DNA of 16,414 nucleotides from positions 1 to 16,414 of the forward strand of contig JASHQY010000017.1 of NCBI GenBank assembly GCA_030038885.1, read 5' to 3'. Both the position numbers and the translations under genes were made by a program. Every line of letters begins with the position of its first letter. The first letter of the stretch is position 1. Of this stretch, positions 1 to 7,236 are shown one piece after another. This DNA comes from Thermoplasmata archaeon. Lineage in GTDB: Archaea > Thermoplasmatota > Thermoplasmata > Lutacidiplasmatales > UBA184. The notes under the pieces are model-generated. The model was not told the origin of the DNA, ran no database searches, and saw only the letters and a list, made by a program, of their open reading frames with translations.

Positions 1-1
1 G

Positions 2-157
2 ATACGTGAATTGTTTTCCAGCGGCGGACCCATAGACCGGGCCCACGTCGCCGCGTTGGCCGACGGACCCCCGAACGCGTTTGCCGACTCCTTCGCAGAG
101 GCCCACGTGCGACGATCCCTTTCGGTCAGGTCGGACGGCTACGCAAGCCGGCGATAA
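2..157 (+). CDS. 3' end of an unrecognised protein-coding gene (partial)
   Basis: The frame starting at base 2 is open from the window edge to a TAA at 155-157 and gives 51 residues ending in ...SDGYASRR. The other two plus frames stop early (TGA at 7-9; TAG soon after base 30). Composition is protein-like, with an Ala-rich probable helix around ADSFAEAHV. A hairpin at 159-173 directly after the stop fits a gene end. I do not recognise the family, and the fragment is too short to assign a function. In DNA this GC-rich an open frame of this size can arise by chance, so the call rests on the stop-plus-hairpin arrangement. Confidence 0.45.
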   Translation: MRELFSSGGPIDRAHVAALADGPPNAFADSFAEAHVRRSLSVRSDGYASRR

Positions 158-173
158 TCGGGGCACCGCCCCG
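136..173 (+). terminator. Two tandem hairpins at a gene end
   Basis: CGGCT (136-140) pairs with AGCCG (146-150) over a 5-nt loop. CGGGGC (159-164) pairs perfectly with GCCCCG (168-173) over the triloop ACC. The second hairpin starts two bases after the TAA at 155-157. No T-run follows, so this is only a possible terminator or 3'-end structure, since archaeal termination usually relies on T-rich tracts. Confidence 0.3.
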
Positions 174-312
174 TGAACTTGGACCGAAGATGCCACGGCG
201 CTCGGCAGGGGGGGTGCGGACCTGCAACACGTGCGGCGGGGGAAGGAGGAAGCGGAGGGTCGTGAGTCGTCACCCTCGGATCGAGCCTCGGACTCCCGGG
301 CTTCGCGCAAAT

Positions 313-345
313 CGATGGAAACAATTTATACCATCGAAACGATGG
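313..345 (+). promoter_or_regulatory. TA-operon promoter with three operator-like half-sites
   Basis: A TATA-like AATTTATA lies at 323-330, about 26 nt before the antitoxin start, with the purine-rich GGAAAC upstream as a possible BRE. The hexamer CGATGG at 313-318 and its complement CCATCG at 331-336 flank the TATA box as an inverted pair. CCATCG (331-336) and CGATGG (340-345) form a second inverted pair with an AAA spacer. Binding by an RHH antitoxin here would cover the TATA box and the transcription start, the usual autoregulatory layout of toxin-antitoxin operons (inference). Confidence 0.6.
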
Positions 346-354
346 ATGCGCGTG

Positions 355-597
355 ATGGCGGCCAGCGATCGAGCGACGAGCATCCCGGTCCACGCCTCCA
401 CGGTCCGGCTCCTCCAGCAGATGAAGAACGGCTCCCAGAACTGGGACGAGTTCCTAACGGAGCTGGCCGAGCGAGATCTCGATCGGCTCGAAGTCGACAT
501 TGCGCGGGCCGACTTGGCCCTCTTCCGAGGCGGGAAGGGCGAGCTCGTCCCCTTGAGCGCGGTGAGACGGGAGTTTCAGACGAAGACTCGGAAGTAG
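355..597 (+). CDS. Ribbon-helix-helix-type antitoxin
   Basis: The product is 80 aa and is probably the antitoxin of the pair with the RelE-like gene that starts 3 nt after this stop. The N-terminal part (TSIPVHASTVRLLQQMKNGSQNWDEFLTELAERD, roughly residues 8-41) has the beta-strand/helix/helix pattern of the archaeal RHH antitoxins related to VapB/CopG (DUF7557-like), which bind their own promoter as dimers. The C-terminal 40 residues are charged and would thread onto the toxin. I chose ATG 355 because it lies about 28 nt from the TATA box at 323-330, fitting a leaderless mRNA. GTG 352 and ATG 346 in the same frame are alternatives. The frame is open upstream to 190, but that part is non-protein-like and precedes the promoter. 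Confidence 0.7.
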   Translation: MAASDRATSIPVHASTVRLLQQMKNGSQNWDEFLTELAERDLDRLEVDIARADLALFRGGKGELVPLSAVRREFQTKTRK

Positions 598-600
598 ATC

Positions 601-960
601 GTGGAGACCGTCTCCTTTTGGGGCCGATCCTACATTCAACTGAGATCGCTTCCTCCCGAGGTCCAACTCGCCTTCGAACGGGCAATTCTGGAGCTTGAGC
701 AGGCACCCGACTCGTTCCCCGCGCGATCTACTGGACCCGTCGTGACCTCAACAGAGACACTCGATGGACCATCGGGCCTCAGGCGAATTCGGGTGGACCG
801 GACCCCCGGGAACTCCGGGTTCCGCGGCATCTACGTGGCGGACGGACGAGTGGTGGTGTTCCTTCGGTTTGCCCGGCGCGACCCTCAAACCTATCTTCGG
901 ATAGACCGGGCGGCGAGGGCAGCACTCTTCGAATTCGGTCTGAAGCCCGGTGATCCGTAG
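601..960 (+). CDS. RelE/ParE-superfamily toxin
   Basis: The product is 119 aa and starts at GTG 601, 3 nt after the antitoxin stop, so the pair is cotranscribed. It has the RelE/ParE layout: an N-terminal strand (SFWGRSYIQL), helices (LPPEVQLAFERAILELEQAP), then strands with LRRIRVD, GFRGIYVADG, VVVFLRFARRD and QTYLRID near the C-terminus. Family members cleave ribosome-bound mRNA (RelE) or inhibit gyrase (ParE), and I cannot decide between these from sequence. The basic residues of the RRIRV strand and the RRDPQTY segment are the natural active-site candidates. An insert of about 20 residues (positions 40-58, PARSTGPVVTSTETLDGPSG) precedes the core strands. A hairpin follows the stop by 35 nt. 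Confidence 0.65.
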   Translation: METVSFWGRSYIQLRSLPPEVQLAFERAILELEQAPDSFPARSTGPVVTSTETLDGPSGLRRIRVDRTPGNSGFRGIYVADGRVVVFLRFARRDPQTYLRIDRAARAALFEFGLKPGDP

Positions 961-995
961 TTTCCCTTCGACCAAGAATTGCATCGGTCGCTGGT

Positions 996-1013
996 CCACC
1001 GAAGTCTCGGTGG
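996..1013. terminator. 7-bp hairpin downstream of the toxin gene
   Basis: CCACCGA (996-1002) and TCGGTGG (1007-1013) form a perfect inverted repeat with loop AGTC, 35 nt after the toxin stop. It could end the TA transcript. No T-tract follows, so the terminator reading is tentative. Confidence 0.3.
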
Positions 1014-1028
1014 CGACATCCCCGGTAC

Positions 1029-1076
1029 GCAACGAATCCTTTCACCCTAAAATGAGGGCGAATCCCAGCACGGGCG
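1029..1076. repeat. Hairpin repeat, copy 1
   Basis: Starts GCAACGAATCCTTTC and ends near CACGGGC, matching the copy at 1193-1238 over its length with a few substitutions and a 1-nt length difference in the loop. The inner arms TTCACCC (1041-1047) and GGGCGAA (1056-1062) pair with one A-C mismatch around an AT-rich loop. Confidence 0.6.
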
Positions 1077-1192
1077 CCCCTCCTTTCGGATCCATGGATC
1101 GGTGACCTGAGAGCGGATGGCGGGACTGGACCCGCGGGGCGGCATGAGTGGACGGACCCCGGAATCCGCTCGCCCGAGGGCCTCCGCGGCAG

Positions 1193-1238
1193 GCAACGAA
1201 TCCTTTCGCCCAGAGTATGGGCGAATCCGGCCACGGGC
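1193..1238. repeat. Hairpin repeat, copy 2
   Basis: Second copy of the repeat at 1029-1076. The arms TTCGCCC (1205-1211) and GGGCGAA (1219-1225) pair perfectly around a 7-nt loop. CGAATCC occurs on both sides of the stem as a short direct repeat. The conserved blocks are the left flank (GCAACGAATCCTTTC), the right arm (GGGCGAATCC) and a CACGGGC tail. Confidence 0.6.
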
Positions 1239-1710
1239 ATCTCGGTCTCGAGAGCTGGATTCAGGAATCTCCGCGTCCCCGAGACGGCAGCGAACCAACC
1301 GGTAGGGATCCTCGGGTCGTCGCCGACCCGGTTCAGATGGACCGGACGCAACGGGCCGATCCTCGGAAGGCCGTCGATGCCGGATCCTCGAGCCTGACCG
1401 TGGGGGCGAAGACCCGCACGGGCGCTTCCGGTCGCGTAACGATACCCTGTCTGCCGTGCCGCCGGTTTCGATCCCGGCCGTCGGAGGCCGCGCGGAGCGG
1501 GCCGGCGGAGACCGAAGCGTCGAACGGGGCCCCGGTATGCGACGGAGATCCCGTCGACGCGCGCTCAGGGCGGCCGGAAGGCGGTTGGGCCGGTTCACGA
1601 TCGCGTAGCCGCTCGGCGGAGGGGCCGGAACGGGCCACCGCTCCGAACCCGCCCGCTCTCTGTCGGGCCCTGGAGCGACCGACCGCGGGCGAGGAGGGCG
1701 GCCGAGCCGC

Positions 1711-1716
1711 TTTATT
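1711..1716 (+). promoter_or_regulatory. TATA-like box for the 114-aa gene
   Basis: TTTATT stands out in a GC-rich context and is centred about 26 nt before ATG 1739, the spacing expected for a leaderless archaeal transcript. It supports the short start for the gene downstream. Confidence 0.5.
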
Positions 1717-1738
1717 CGGTGCCTTCCTCGCGGTCTCG

Positions 1739-2083
1739 ATGGCCGACGGACCTACCCTGGAACTTCGGCTCGAGGTCTACCCGACGACCGAGTTCTCCCT
1801 CGCGTTCGCCGCGGGCGTGACCGCCCTGCTCTCGACCCGATGGCCGGAACGCTGGGATGTCAAGATCCCGGCCCGCCCCACGGCCGAACGTCCGGCCGAG
1901 TGGCGGGCGACCGTGTCGCTGCCCGAGGGAGCGACCCCGGAGACCCTGCATCGCCAGCTCGAAGCGGACCTCGACGGGTTGGACCCGCAGCACCAGATCC
2001 GCTTCCGGACGCGCTGGGCGTTCGCACAGACCCCGAACCACCAGGAGGTCTACGAGGTGCGCTGGTCGGCCGACCGCCGCTGA
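1739..2083 (+). CDS. Unrecognised 114-aa protein
   Basis: I do not recognise this family. The start at ATG 1739 follows from the TATA-like box at 1711-1716; the frame is open far upstream, but that part reads as low-complexity noise. The protein has an alternating pattern: a strand (LELRLEVYP), an Ala-rich helix (EFSLAFAAGVTALLSTRW), strands (DVKIPA, WRATVSLP), a helix (ATPETLHRQLEADLDGLD) and strands (IRFRTRWAF, QEVYEVRWSA). This suggests a compact soluble alpha/beta domain of about 100 residues. No signal peptide, membrane segment or cysteine is present. Base composition and codon use resemble the core genes, so it looks like a real expressed gene. It is monocistronic: MarR, 90 nt downstream, has its own promoter. 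Confidence 0.6.
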   Translation: MADGPTLELRLEVYPTTEFSLAFAAGVTALLSTRWPERWDVKIPARPTAERPAEWRATVSLPEGATPETLHRQLEADLDGLDPQHQIRFRTRWAFAQTPNHQEVYEVRWSADRR

Positions 2084-2143
2084 GGGGCCGAACGAGGCGC
2101 GCCTCCGGAGGGCGCCCCCCTCCGCGGCTATTGCTCTGAAATC

Positions 2144-2163
2144 GTATTATACGGGATTGAATC
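2144..2163 (+). promoter_or_regulatory. Promoter of the MarR-transporter operon with a small palindrome
   Basis: The AT-rich GTATTATAC at 2144-2152 is a TATA-like box about 26 nt before GTG 2174, with TGAAATC just upstream as a possible BRE. GATT-G-AATC at 2155-2163 is a short perfect palindrome between TATA box and start, a position where a MarR dimer could repress its own operon. The palindrome is short, so the operator reading is weak. Confidence 0.45.
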
Positions 2164-2173
2164 ATTTAGGGAT

Positions 2174-2656
2174 GTGCGTTCGGTGGTCGTACGACGTGCA
2201 GCCGGCCGGGCGCCCGTGGCCCCGCTGACGCTCGAGACCCCGTGGCGGACGTTCCGGGAGGTGAACCTCCTCCTGCGCGAACGCTGGAGCCGTGAGGTCG
2301 GCAGCCGGGACCTCTCGTTCTCGGACTTCGCCGCGCTCGATCTGTGCGGCCGGGCCCCCGCCCGGGCGGCGGAGGTCGGCCGCCGGATCGGCGTCACGGC
2401 CGCGGGCGCGACCGACGTGATCGACCGCCTCGAGGCCCGGCACCTGGTGCGCCGGTGCCCGGATCCGAGCGATCGGCGGGCCGTGCGGATCCGGGTCACG
2501 ACCGCGGGAGCGCGGCTCCTCGAGCGGTCGAACCGCACGAAGGAGACGATCCTCCGATCGATCTACGCCGCGATGACCCCTCGGGAGCGCGCGGCGCTCA
2601 CCGAGGGGCTCGAGGCGCTCCGACGGGCCCTCGACACCCCGGCCGGGAGGGCATGA
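2174..2656 (+). CDS. MarR-family transcriptional regulator
   Basis: The product is 160 aa from GTG 2174 and a DNA-binding regulator of the MarR winged-helix family. Helices in residues 20-55 (dimerisation; ETPWRTFREVNLLLRERW) precede the HTH (ARAAEVGRRIGVTAAGATDVIDRLEARHLVRR, about residues 63-94). The wing carries the family hallmark DPSDRRAVRIRVTTAG (about 97-112), and C-terminal helices (LTEGLEALRRAL) complete the dimer interface. The TATA-like box about 26 nt upstream supports this start, although the first 15 or so residues are not part of the conserved domain. It ends 1 nt before the exporter gene, so the two are cotranscribed. The usual role in this arrangement is repression of the adjacent pump, relieved by a ligand (inference). 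Confidence 0.85.
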   Translation: MRSVVVRRAAGRAPVAPLTLETPWRTFREVNLLLRERWSREVGSRDLSFSDFAALDLCGRAPARAAEVGRRIGVTAAGATDVIDRLEARHLVRRCPDPSDRRAVRIRVTTAGARLLERSNRTKETILRSIYAAMTPRERAALTEGLEALRRALDTPAGRA

Positions 2657-2657
2657 G

Positions 2658-4487
2658 ATGGAGTACAAGTGGACGGTGCTCTCCAACACCACGATGGGCG
2701 GCCTGCTGGCCTCCCTCGACGGGACGATCGTCCTGATCTCCCTGCCGGTCATCTTCAAGGGGCTCGGAGTGAACCCGTTCCTCCCGGGGAGCTTCCCGAT
2801 CCTGATCTGGCTCCTGCTCGGCTACGGGGTCGTGACCGCGACCCTGCTCGTGACGTTCGGCCGGCTCTCCGACATGTGGGGCCGGGCGCGGATGTACAAC
2901 TTCGGGTTCGCGGTGTTCTCGACCGCGTCGGTGCTCCTGTTCGTCGAGCCGTGGAGCGGGACGATCGGGGCGTGGACGCTGGTCGGGCTCCGGTTGATCC
3001 AGGCGGTCGGGGCGGCGTTCCTGTTCTCGAACTCGGCCGCGCTCCTGACCGACGCGTTCCCGCCGGGCGAGCGGGGGAAGGCGATGGGGATCAACCAGAT
3101 CGCGTTCATCGGCGGATCGATGGTCGGCCTCGTGACCGGCGGGATCCTCGCCGGGATCCCGGACCTGCACTTCGGGCCGTACGTGCTGCCGACCTGGCGG
3201 CTGATCTTCCTCGTGAGCGTGCCGGTCGGGATCACCGGCACGATCTGGGCGTACTCGCGCCTCCACGAGATCTCGGTGCGACGCACCGGGCAGAAGGTCG
3301 ACTTCCTCGGCAACGCGACGTTCGCCGCGGGCCTCACGTTCCTCCTGATCTCCGTGACGTACGGGCTCCTCCCCTACGGCACCCAGCCGATGGGCTGGTC
3401 GGACCCGTGGGTCGTCGCCGGGATCGTCGCGGGGATCGGCACGCTGCTCGCCTTCCTCTATATCGAGAGCCGGGTCGCGGATCCGATGTTCCACCTCTCG
3501 TTCTTCCGTCTCCGCGCGTTCGCCGCCGGCAACTCCGCGGCGCTGCTCGGCTCGATCGCGCGCGGCGGGATGATGCTGATCCTGGTCATCTGGTTCCAAG
3601 GGATCTGGCTTCCCCTCCACGGCTACTCGTTCTCGGAGATCCCGCTGTGGGCGGGGATCTTCATGATGCCGATGATCCTCGGCTTCCTCTCCGCCGGCCC
3701 GCTGAGCGGATGGATCTCGGACAAGCAGGGCCCGCGGCTGATCTCGACCGTCGGGATGTCGGTCGCCTCGGCGACGTTCTTCGCGCTCGCGCTGCTCCCG
3801 ATCAACTTCCAGTACTGGGAGATGGGCGTCCTGCTCTACGTCCAGGGCGTCGGGATGGGGATGTTCGCCGCGCCGAACGCCGCCGCGGTGATGAACTCGA
3901 TCCCGCCGGAGAACCGCGGGGTCGCGTCCGGCATGCTCGCGACGCTCCAGAACACCGGCCAGCAGATCTCGATGGCGATCTTCTTCACGATCATCATCGT
4001 CGGGCTCTCGGCGGGCCTCGGGAGCTCGGTCGACCACGCGCTCTCGGCCGCCCAGGTCCTTCCGCCGGATCAGGGCATCCTCTCGGGGATCGTCGCGTCG
4101 AACCCAACCGGCGCGCTGTTCGGAGCGTTCCTCGGAGTGAACCCCATGCAGACGCTCCTCGCGAGCGCCGCGACGATCCCCGGCTGGGTACCGCTGTCGC
4201 CCGGCGTCGAGGACACGCTCACGGCGCCGCACTTCTTCGCGACCGCGATCCGGCCCGCTTTCGGCTCCGCGCTCTCCGAGGCGTTCGTGTTCGCGGGAAG
4301 CGTCACCGCACTCGCCGCCGTGATCTCCGCGATGCGGGGCGAGCGGTACATCCACGGCCAGAGCTCCGGCGCGCCGACCGCCCCCGCCCCGACGCCGGTG
4401 CCCACCCGGGCCGGCGGTCCGTCCGTCGATCCTCCGGTCGGCGCGGTCAGCGGCGTGGCCGGCCCCGGGATCCATTCGCGCCGCTGA
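2658..4487 (+). CDS. MFS exporter, DHA2 (EmrB/QacA-like) family
   Basis: The product is 609 aa, a predicted 14-helix proton-coupled multidrug or metabolite exporter in the cytoplasmic membrane. Helix 1 carries the DHA2 hallmark LDGTIV (residues 20-25, Asp21). Motif A is GRLSDMWGRARM (68-79), motif B is RLIQAVGAAFLFSNSAAL (about 112-129), and the exporter motif C is GGSMVGLVTGGILA (152-165). It is about 100 residues longer than typical DHA2 proteins. The extra length is an enlarged segment before the last helix (about 470-540) and a Pro/Ala-rich cytoplasmic tail (about 570-609). It starts 1 nt after the MarR stop, suggesting substrate-inducible control. The substrate cannot be read from sequence. 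Confidence 0.88.
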   Translation: MEYKWTVLSNTTMGGLLASLDGTIVLISLPVIFKGLGVNPFLPGSFPILIWLLLGYGVVTATLLVTFGRLSDMWGRARMYNFGFAVFSTASVLLFVEPWSGTIGAWTLVGLRLIQAVGAAFLFSNSAALLTDAFPPGERGKAMGINQIAFIGGSMVGLVTGGILAGIPDLHFGPYVLPTWRLIFLVSVPVGITGTIWAYSRLHEISVRRTGQKVDFLGNATFAAGLTFLLISVTYGLLPYGTQPMGWSDPWVVAGIVAGIGTLLAFLYIESRVADPMFHLSFFRLRAFAAGNSAALLGSIARGGMMLILVIWFQGIWLPLHGYSFSEIPLWAGIFMMPMILGFLSAGPLSGWISDKQGPRLISTVGMSVASATFFALALLPINFQYWEMGVLLYVQGVGMGMFAAPNAAAVMNSIPPENRGVASGMLATLQNTGQQISMAIFFTIIIVGLSAGLGSSVDHALSAAQVLPPDQGILSGIVASNPTGALFGAFLGVNPMQTLLASAATIPGWVPLSPGVEDTLTAPHFFATAIRPAFGSALSEAFVFAGSVTALAAVISAMRGERYIHGQSSGAPTAPAPTPVPTRAGGPSVDPPVGAVSGVAGPGIHSRR

Positions 4488-4516
4488 TCCGCCGCCCGGA
4501 CGGACCCCGACGGTAG

Positions 4517-4539
4517 CCCCGCACGTCGGCCGCGCGGGG
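4517..4539. terminator. Hairpin between convergent genes
   Basis: CCCCGC (4517-4522) and GCGGGG (4534-4539) form a 6-bp inverted repeat in the 54-nt gap between the exporter stop and the acnA stop. Its place suggests a shared end structure for both transcripts. There is no T-tract. Confidence 0.25.
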
Positions 4540-4541
4540 GC

Positions 4542-7229
4542 CTACTTCGCGAAGCGGTGGTCCAGGACGTACGGAAGGACCCCGCCGGCCCGGTAGTACT
4601 CGAGCTCGGTCGCGGAGTGGAGCTCGCTGCGCGCGCGGAACGAGGCTGTCGATCCGTCCGGCCGCGTCGCGACGACCTCGACCGGGCCGCGCCGGGCCAG
4701 CTCGTGGCCCGGGACCCGCAGGTCGAACGACTCCCGTCCGGTGAGACCGAGGGACCTCCATCCCTGGCCCGCCGGGAACGTCAGCGGGAGCACGCCCATC
4801 TCGATGAGGTTCGAGCGGTGGATCCGCTCGAAGCTCTCGACGAGGACCGCGCCGACGCCGAGCAGGCGGGGGCCCTTCGCGGCCCAGTCCCGCGAGCTGC
4901 CCTGACCGTAGCTCTTGCCGCCGAGGACGATCAGCGGGGTGCCCTCGGTGCGGTAGCGCTCGGCCGCCGCGAAGATCGTCGTGACCTCGCCGTCCGGAAG
5001 GTGCGCGGTGAACCCTCCCTCCTGCGGGGCTGCGAGCTCGTTGCGGAGGCGGACGTTCGCGAACGTGCCGCGGACCATGACCTCGTGCTGCCCGCGGCGC
5101 GTGCCGTACGTGTTGAACTCGCGGACCGGGACCCCGTGGGCGATCAGCCACTGCCCCGCGGGCGTGCGCTCCGGGATCTCGCCCGCCGGCGAGATGTGGT
5201 CGGTCGAGACCCGGTCGCCCAGCGCGGCGAGGACCCGCGCGCCGCGGGCGAGGACGCCGTCCGCGCGCGGGAGCCACGGGGGGGGGAGCGCGAGGTACGG
5301 GGCCTCGGCAAGGTAGGTCGACCGGGGGTCCCACGGGTACTCCGCGCGCGGCGGCACGCTCAGCCCCTCCCAGTGCGCGTCCCCGACCTCGATCGACCGG
5401 TACTGCTCCCGGAACATCCCGGGCTCGAGGCTCGACTCGACGATCGACCGGATCTCGGCCGCGGTCGGCCAGAGGTCCTTCAGGTAGACCGGCGCCCCGT
5501 CGCGGCGCCGACCCAGGGGTTGCGACGAGAGGTCGAGGTCCATCCGCCCGGCGAGGGCGTACGCCACGACCAGCATCGGCGAGGCGAGGTAGGCCGCGCG
5601 CGTGTCGATGTTGATCCGCGCGTCGAAGTTCCGGTTCCCGCTCAGGACGGCCGCGACGTAGAGGTCGTCGTCGCGCACCTGCTCCGACACCGCCGGGATC
5701 AGCGGCCCCGAGTTGCCGATGCACGTCGTGCATCCGAACCCGACGACCGCGAAGCCGAGCCGCGCGAGCGGGTCCAATAGGCCGGCGCGCTCGAGGTACG
5801 ACGTGACGACCTTCGAACCCGGGGCGAGCGACGTCTTGACGTGCGGCGGCACCGAGAGCCCGAGGTCGAGCGCGCGGCGGGCGATCAGCCCCGCGCCGAC
5901 CATCACGGAGGGGTTCGACGTGTTCGTGCAGCTCGTGATCGCCGCGATGACCACCGACCCGTCGCGCACCGGGGCGGCGGCCGCCGCCGGACGCGTCCCC
6001 CGCGCCTTCGCGGGATGGTCCTGGCGGTAGGCCGCCAGCGCACGTTCGAAGGAGCGCGGCGCCTCGCCGAGCGGCACGCTCTCGTCCGGGTTCCGCGGGC
6101 CCGCGACCGCGGGGACGACCGAGCCGAGATCGATCCGCAGGGTGTCGTCGTACTCGATCGTCCCCGCCGGCGGGGAACCCCAGCGACCGGTCGCCCGGGA
6201 GTACGCCTCGACGCGGGCGACCAGCGCGGGATCGCGCCCGGTGCCGCGGAGGTAGGCGATCGTCGCCTCGTCCACCGGGAACAGCGCGGAGGTCGCCCCG
6301 TACTCGGGGCACATGTTCGAGACGGTCGCCCGGTCGGCCACGGAGAGGGTCGCGACCCCCGGGCCGAAGAACTCGACGAACCGGTCGACGACCCCCTTCT
6401 CCCGGAGCTTCCGGGTGACCGCGAGCACGAGGTCGGTCGCGGTCGCCCCCGGCGGAAGGGCCCCGGTGAGCTCCACGCCGACCACGACGGGGCGCGGGAG
6501 GAAGTACGGCTCGCCGAGCATGACCGCCTCGGCTTCGATGCCGCCGACCCCCCACCCCAGGACCGAGAGGCCGTTGACCATCGTCGTGTGGGAGTCGGTG
6601 CCGATCACGGTGTCGGGGAACGCGACCGACCCGCCGTCGGACCCCGCGCGGGCGACGACGGTCGCGAGGTACTCGAGGTTGACCTGGTGGCAGATCCCGT
6701 TGCCCGGCGGGACGATCCGCGTGTGCCGGTACGCGCCCTTCGCCCACCGCAGGAACTGGTAGCGCTCGTGGTTGCGCTCGTACTCGCGGTCAAGGTTGAT
6801 CGCATACGACCGCGGGCCGCCGAAGCTGTCGACCTGGACGGAGTGGTCGACGATGAGGTCGACCGGGACGATCGGATTGACGCGCTCCGCCGGGATCCCG
6901 CGCGCGACCGCGGCCCCGCGGAGGATCGAGAGATCGACGATCACCGGCACCCCGGTGAAGTCCTGCAGCAGGATCCGTTCGGGGTAGAACGCGAACTCCG
7001 TCTCCTCGGGCATCGGTGCCCCGTTCGCGAGCGCGACGATCGCCGCGAGATCGCTGCGGGACGGATCGAAGTGACGGACGACGTTCTCGAGCAGGACCTG
7101 CACGGTGCGGGGCCGCCGCGCGAACCGCGCGGGGTCGACGCCCGCGAGGCGCTCGGGGTGGTAGACGAGCGCGGTCTCGGCGCCCAAGGACGTCGGCTCG
7201 GTGACTCCGAGCGGGTCGGCGGATTTCAT
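4542..7229 (-). CDS. acnA: Aconitate hydratase, AcnA type
   Basis: The product is 895 aa, full length for the AcnA/IRP family. It converts citrate to isocitrate via cis-aconitate in the cytoplasm, using a [4Fe-4S] cluster. The cluster cysteines are in SCTNTSNP (Cys434) and GCTTCIGNSGPL (Cys500, Cys503). Other hallmarks are FPDTVIGTDSHTTMVNG (204-220), GNRNFDARI (531-539), YLASPMLVVAYALAG (547-561), DHISPAG (677-683) and the swivel-domain loop YGQGSSRDWAAKG (774-786). ATG 7229 lies 7 nt after the thiQ stop, with AGGA a few nt upstream, so it is probably the last gene of the thiamine transporter operon. An A-rich patch about 25 nt upstream (CCCAAAAG) could instead be a weak internal promoter. 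No other TCA gene is in view. Confidence 0.96.
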   Translation of the reverse strand: MKSADPLGVTEPTSLGAETALVYHPERLAGVDPARFARRPRTVQVLLENVVRHFDPSRSDLAAIVALANGAPMPEETEFAFYPERILLQDFTGVPVIVDLSILRGAAVARGIPAERVNPIVPVDLIVDHSVQVDSFGGPRSYAINLDREYERNHERYQFLRWAKGAYRHTRIVPPGNGICHQVNLEYLATVVARAGSDGGSVAFPDTVIGTDSHTTMVNGLSVLGWGVGGIEAEAVMLGEPYFLPRPVVVGVELTGALPPGATATDLVLAVTRKLREKGVVDRFVEFFGPGVATLSVADRATVSNMCPEYGATSALFPVDEATIAYLRGTGRDPALVARVEAYSRATGRWGSPPAGTIEYDDTLRIDLGSVVPAVAGPRNPDESVPLGEAPRSFERALAAYRQDHPAKARGTRPAAAAAPVRDGSVVIAAITSCTNTSNPSVMVGAGLIARRALDLGLSVPPHVKTSLAPGSKVVTSYLERAGLLDPLARLGFAVVGFGCTTCIGNSGPLIPAVSEQVRDDDLYVAAVLSGNRNFDARINIDTRAAYLASPMLVVAYALAGRMDLDLSSQPLGRRRDGAPVYLKDLWPTAAEIRSIVESSLEPGMFREQYRSIEVGDAHWEGLSVPPRAEYPWDPRSTYLAEAPYLALPPPWLPRADGVLARGARVLAALGDRVSTDHISPAGEIPERTPAGQWLIAHGVPVREFNTYGTRRGQHEVMVRGTFANVRLRNELAAPQEGGFTAHLPDGEVTTIFAAAERYRTEGTPLIVLGGKSYGQGSSRDWAAKGPRLLGVGAVLVESFERIHRSNLIEMGVLPLTFPAGQGWRSLGLTGRESFDLRVPGHELARRGPVEVVATRPDGSTASFRARSELHSATELEYYRAGGVLPYVLDHRFAK

Positions 7230-7236
7230 GGCGGTC

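Larger units (their letters stand above)
961..1738. other. Gene-poor stretch of about 780 bp
   Basis: I see no convincing gene here. Open frames on both strands have Arg/Pro/Gly/Ser-rich, low-complexity translations typical of chance ORFs in about 70% GC DNA, and none has a promoter-start pairing like the neighbouring genes. The stretch contains the 996-1013 hairpin, the duplicated hairpin repeat at 1029-1076 and 1193-1238, and a possible degenerate third copy near 1384-1431. Lying next to a toxin-antitoxin pair, it may be decayed accessory DNA or hold an RNA gene. Confidence 0.5.

Noticed and set aside
1029..1238. The two hairpin repeats as a minimal CRISPR
   Set aside because: Only two imperfect copies, loops differ, the spacing (about 116 bp between copies) is too large, and there are no cas genes nearby.
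779..1598. Minus-strand frames of 183-190 codons in the gene-poor stretch
   Set aside because: Arg/Pro/Ser-rich, no recognisable fold or promoter spacing. Expected by chance at this GC content.
2598..4475. 625-codon open frame opposite the exporter gene
   Set aside because: Asp/Arg/Glu/Pro-rich low-complexity product, a mirror of the high-GC third-position bias of the real gene. It has no promoter or family motif.
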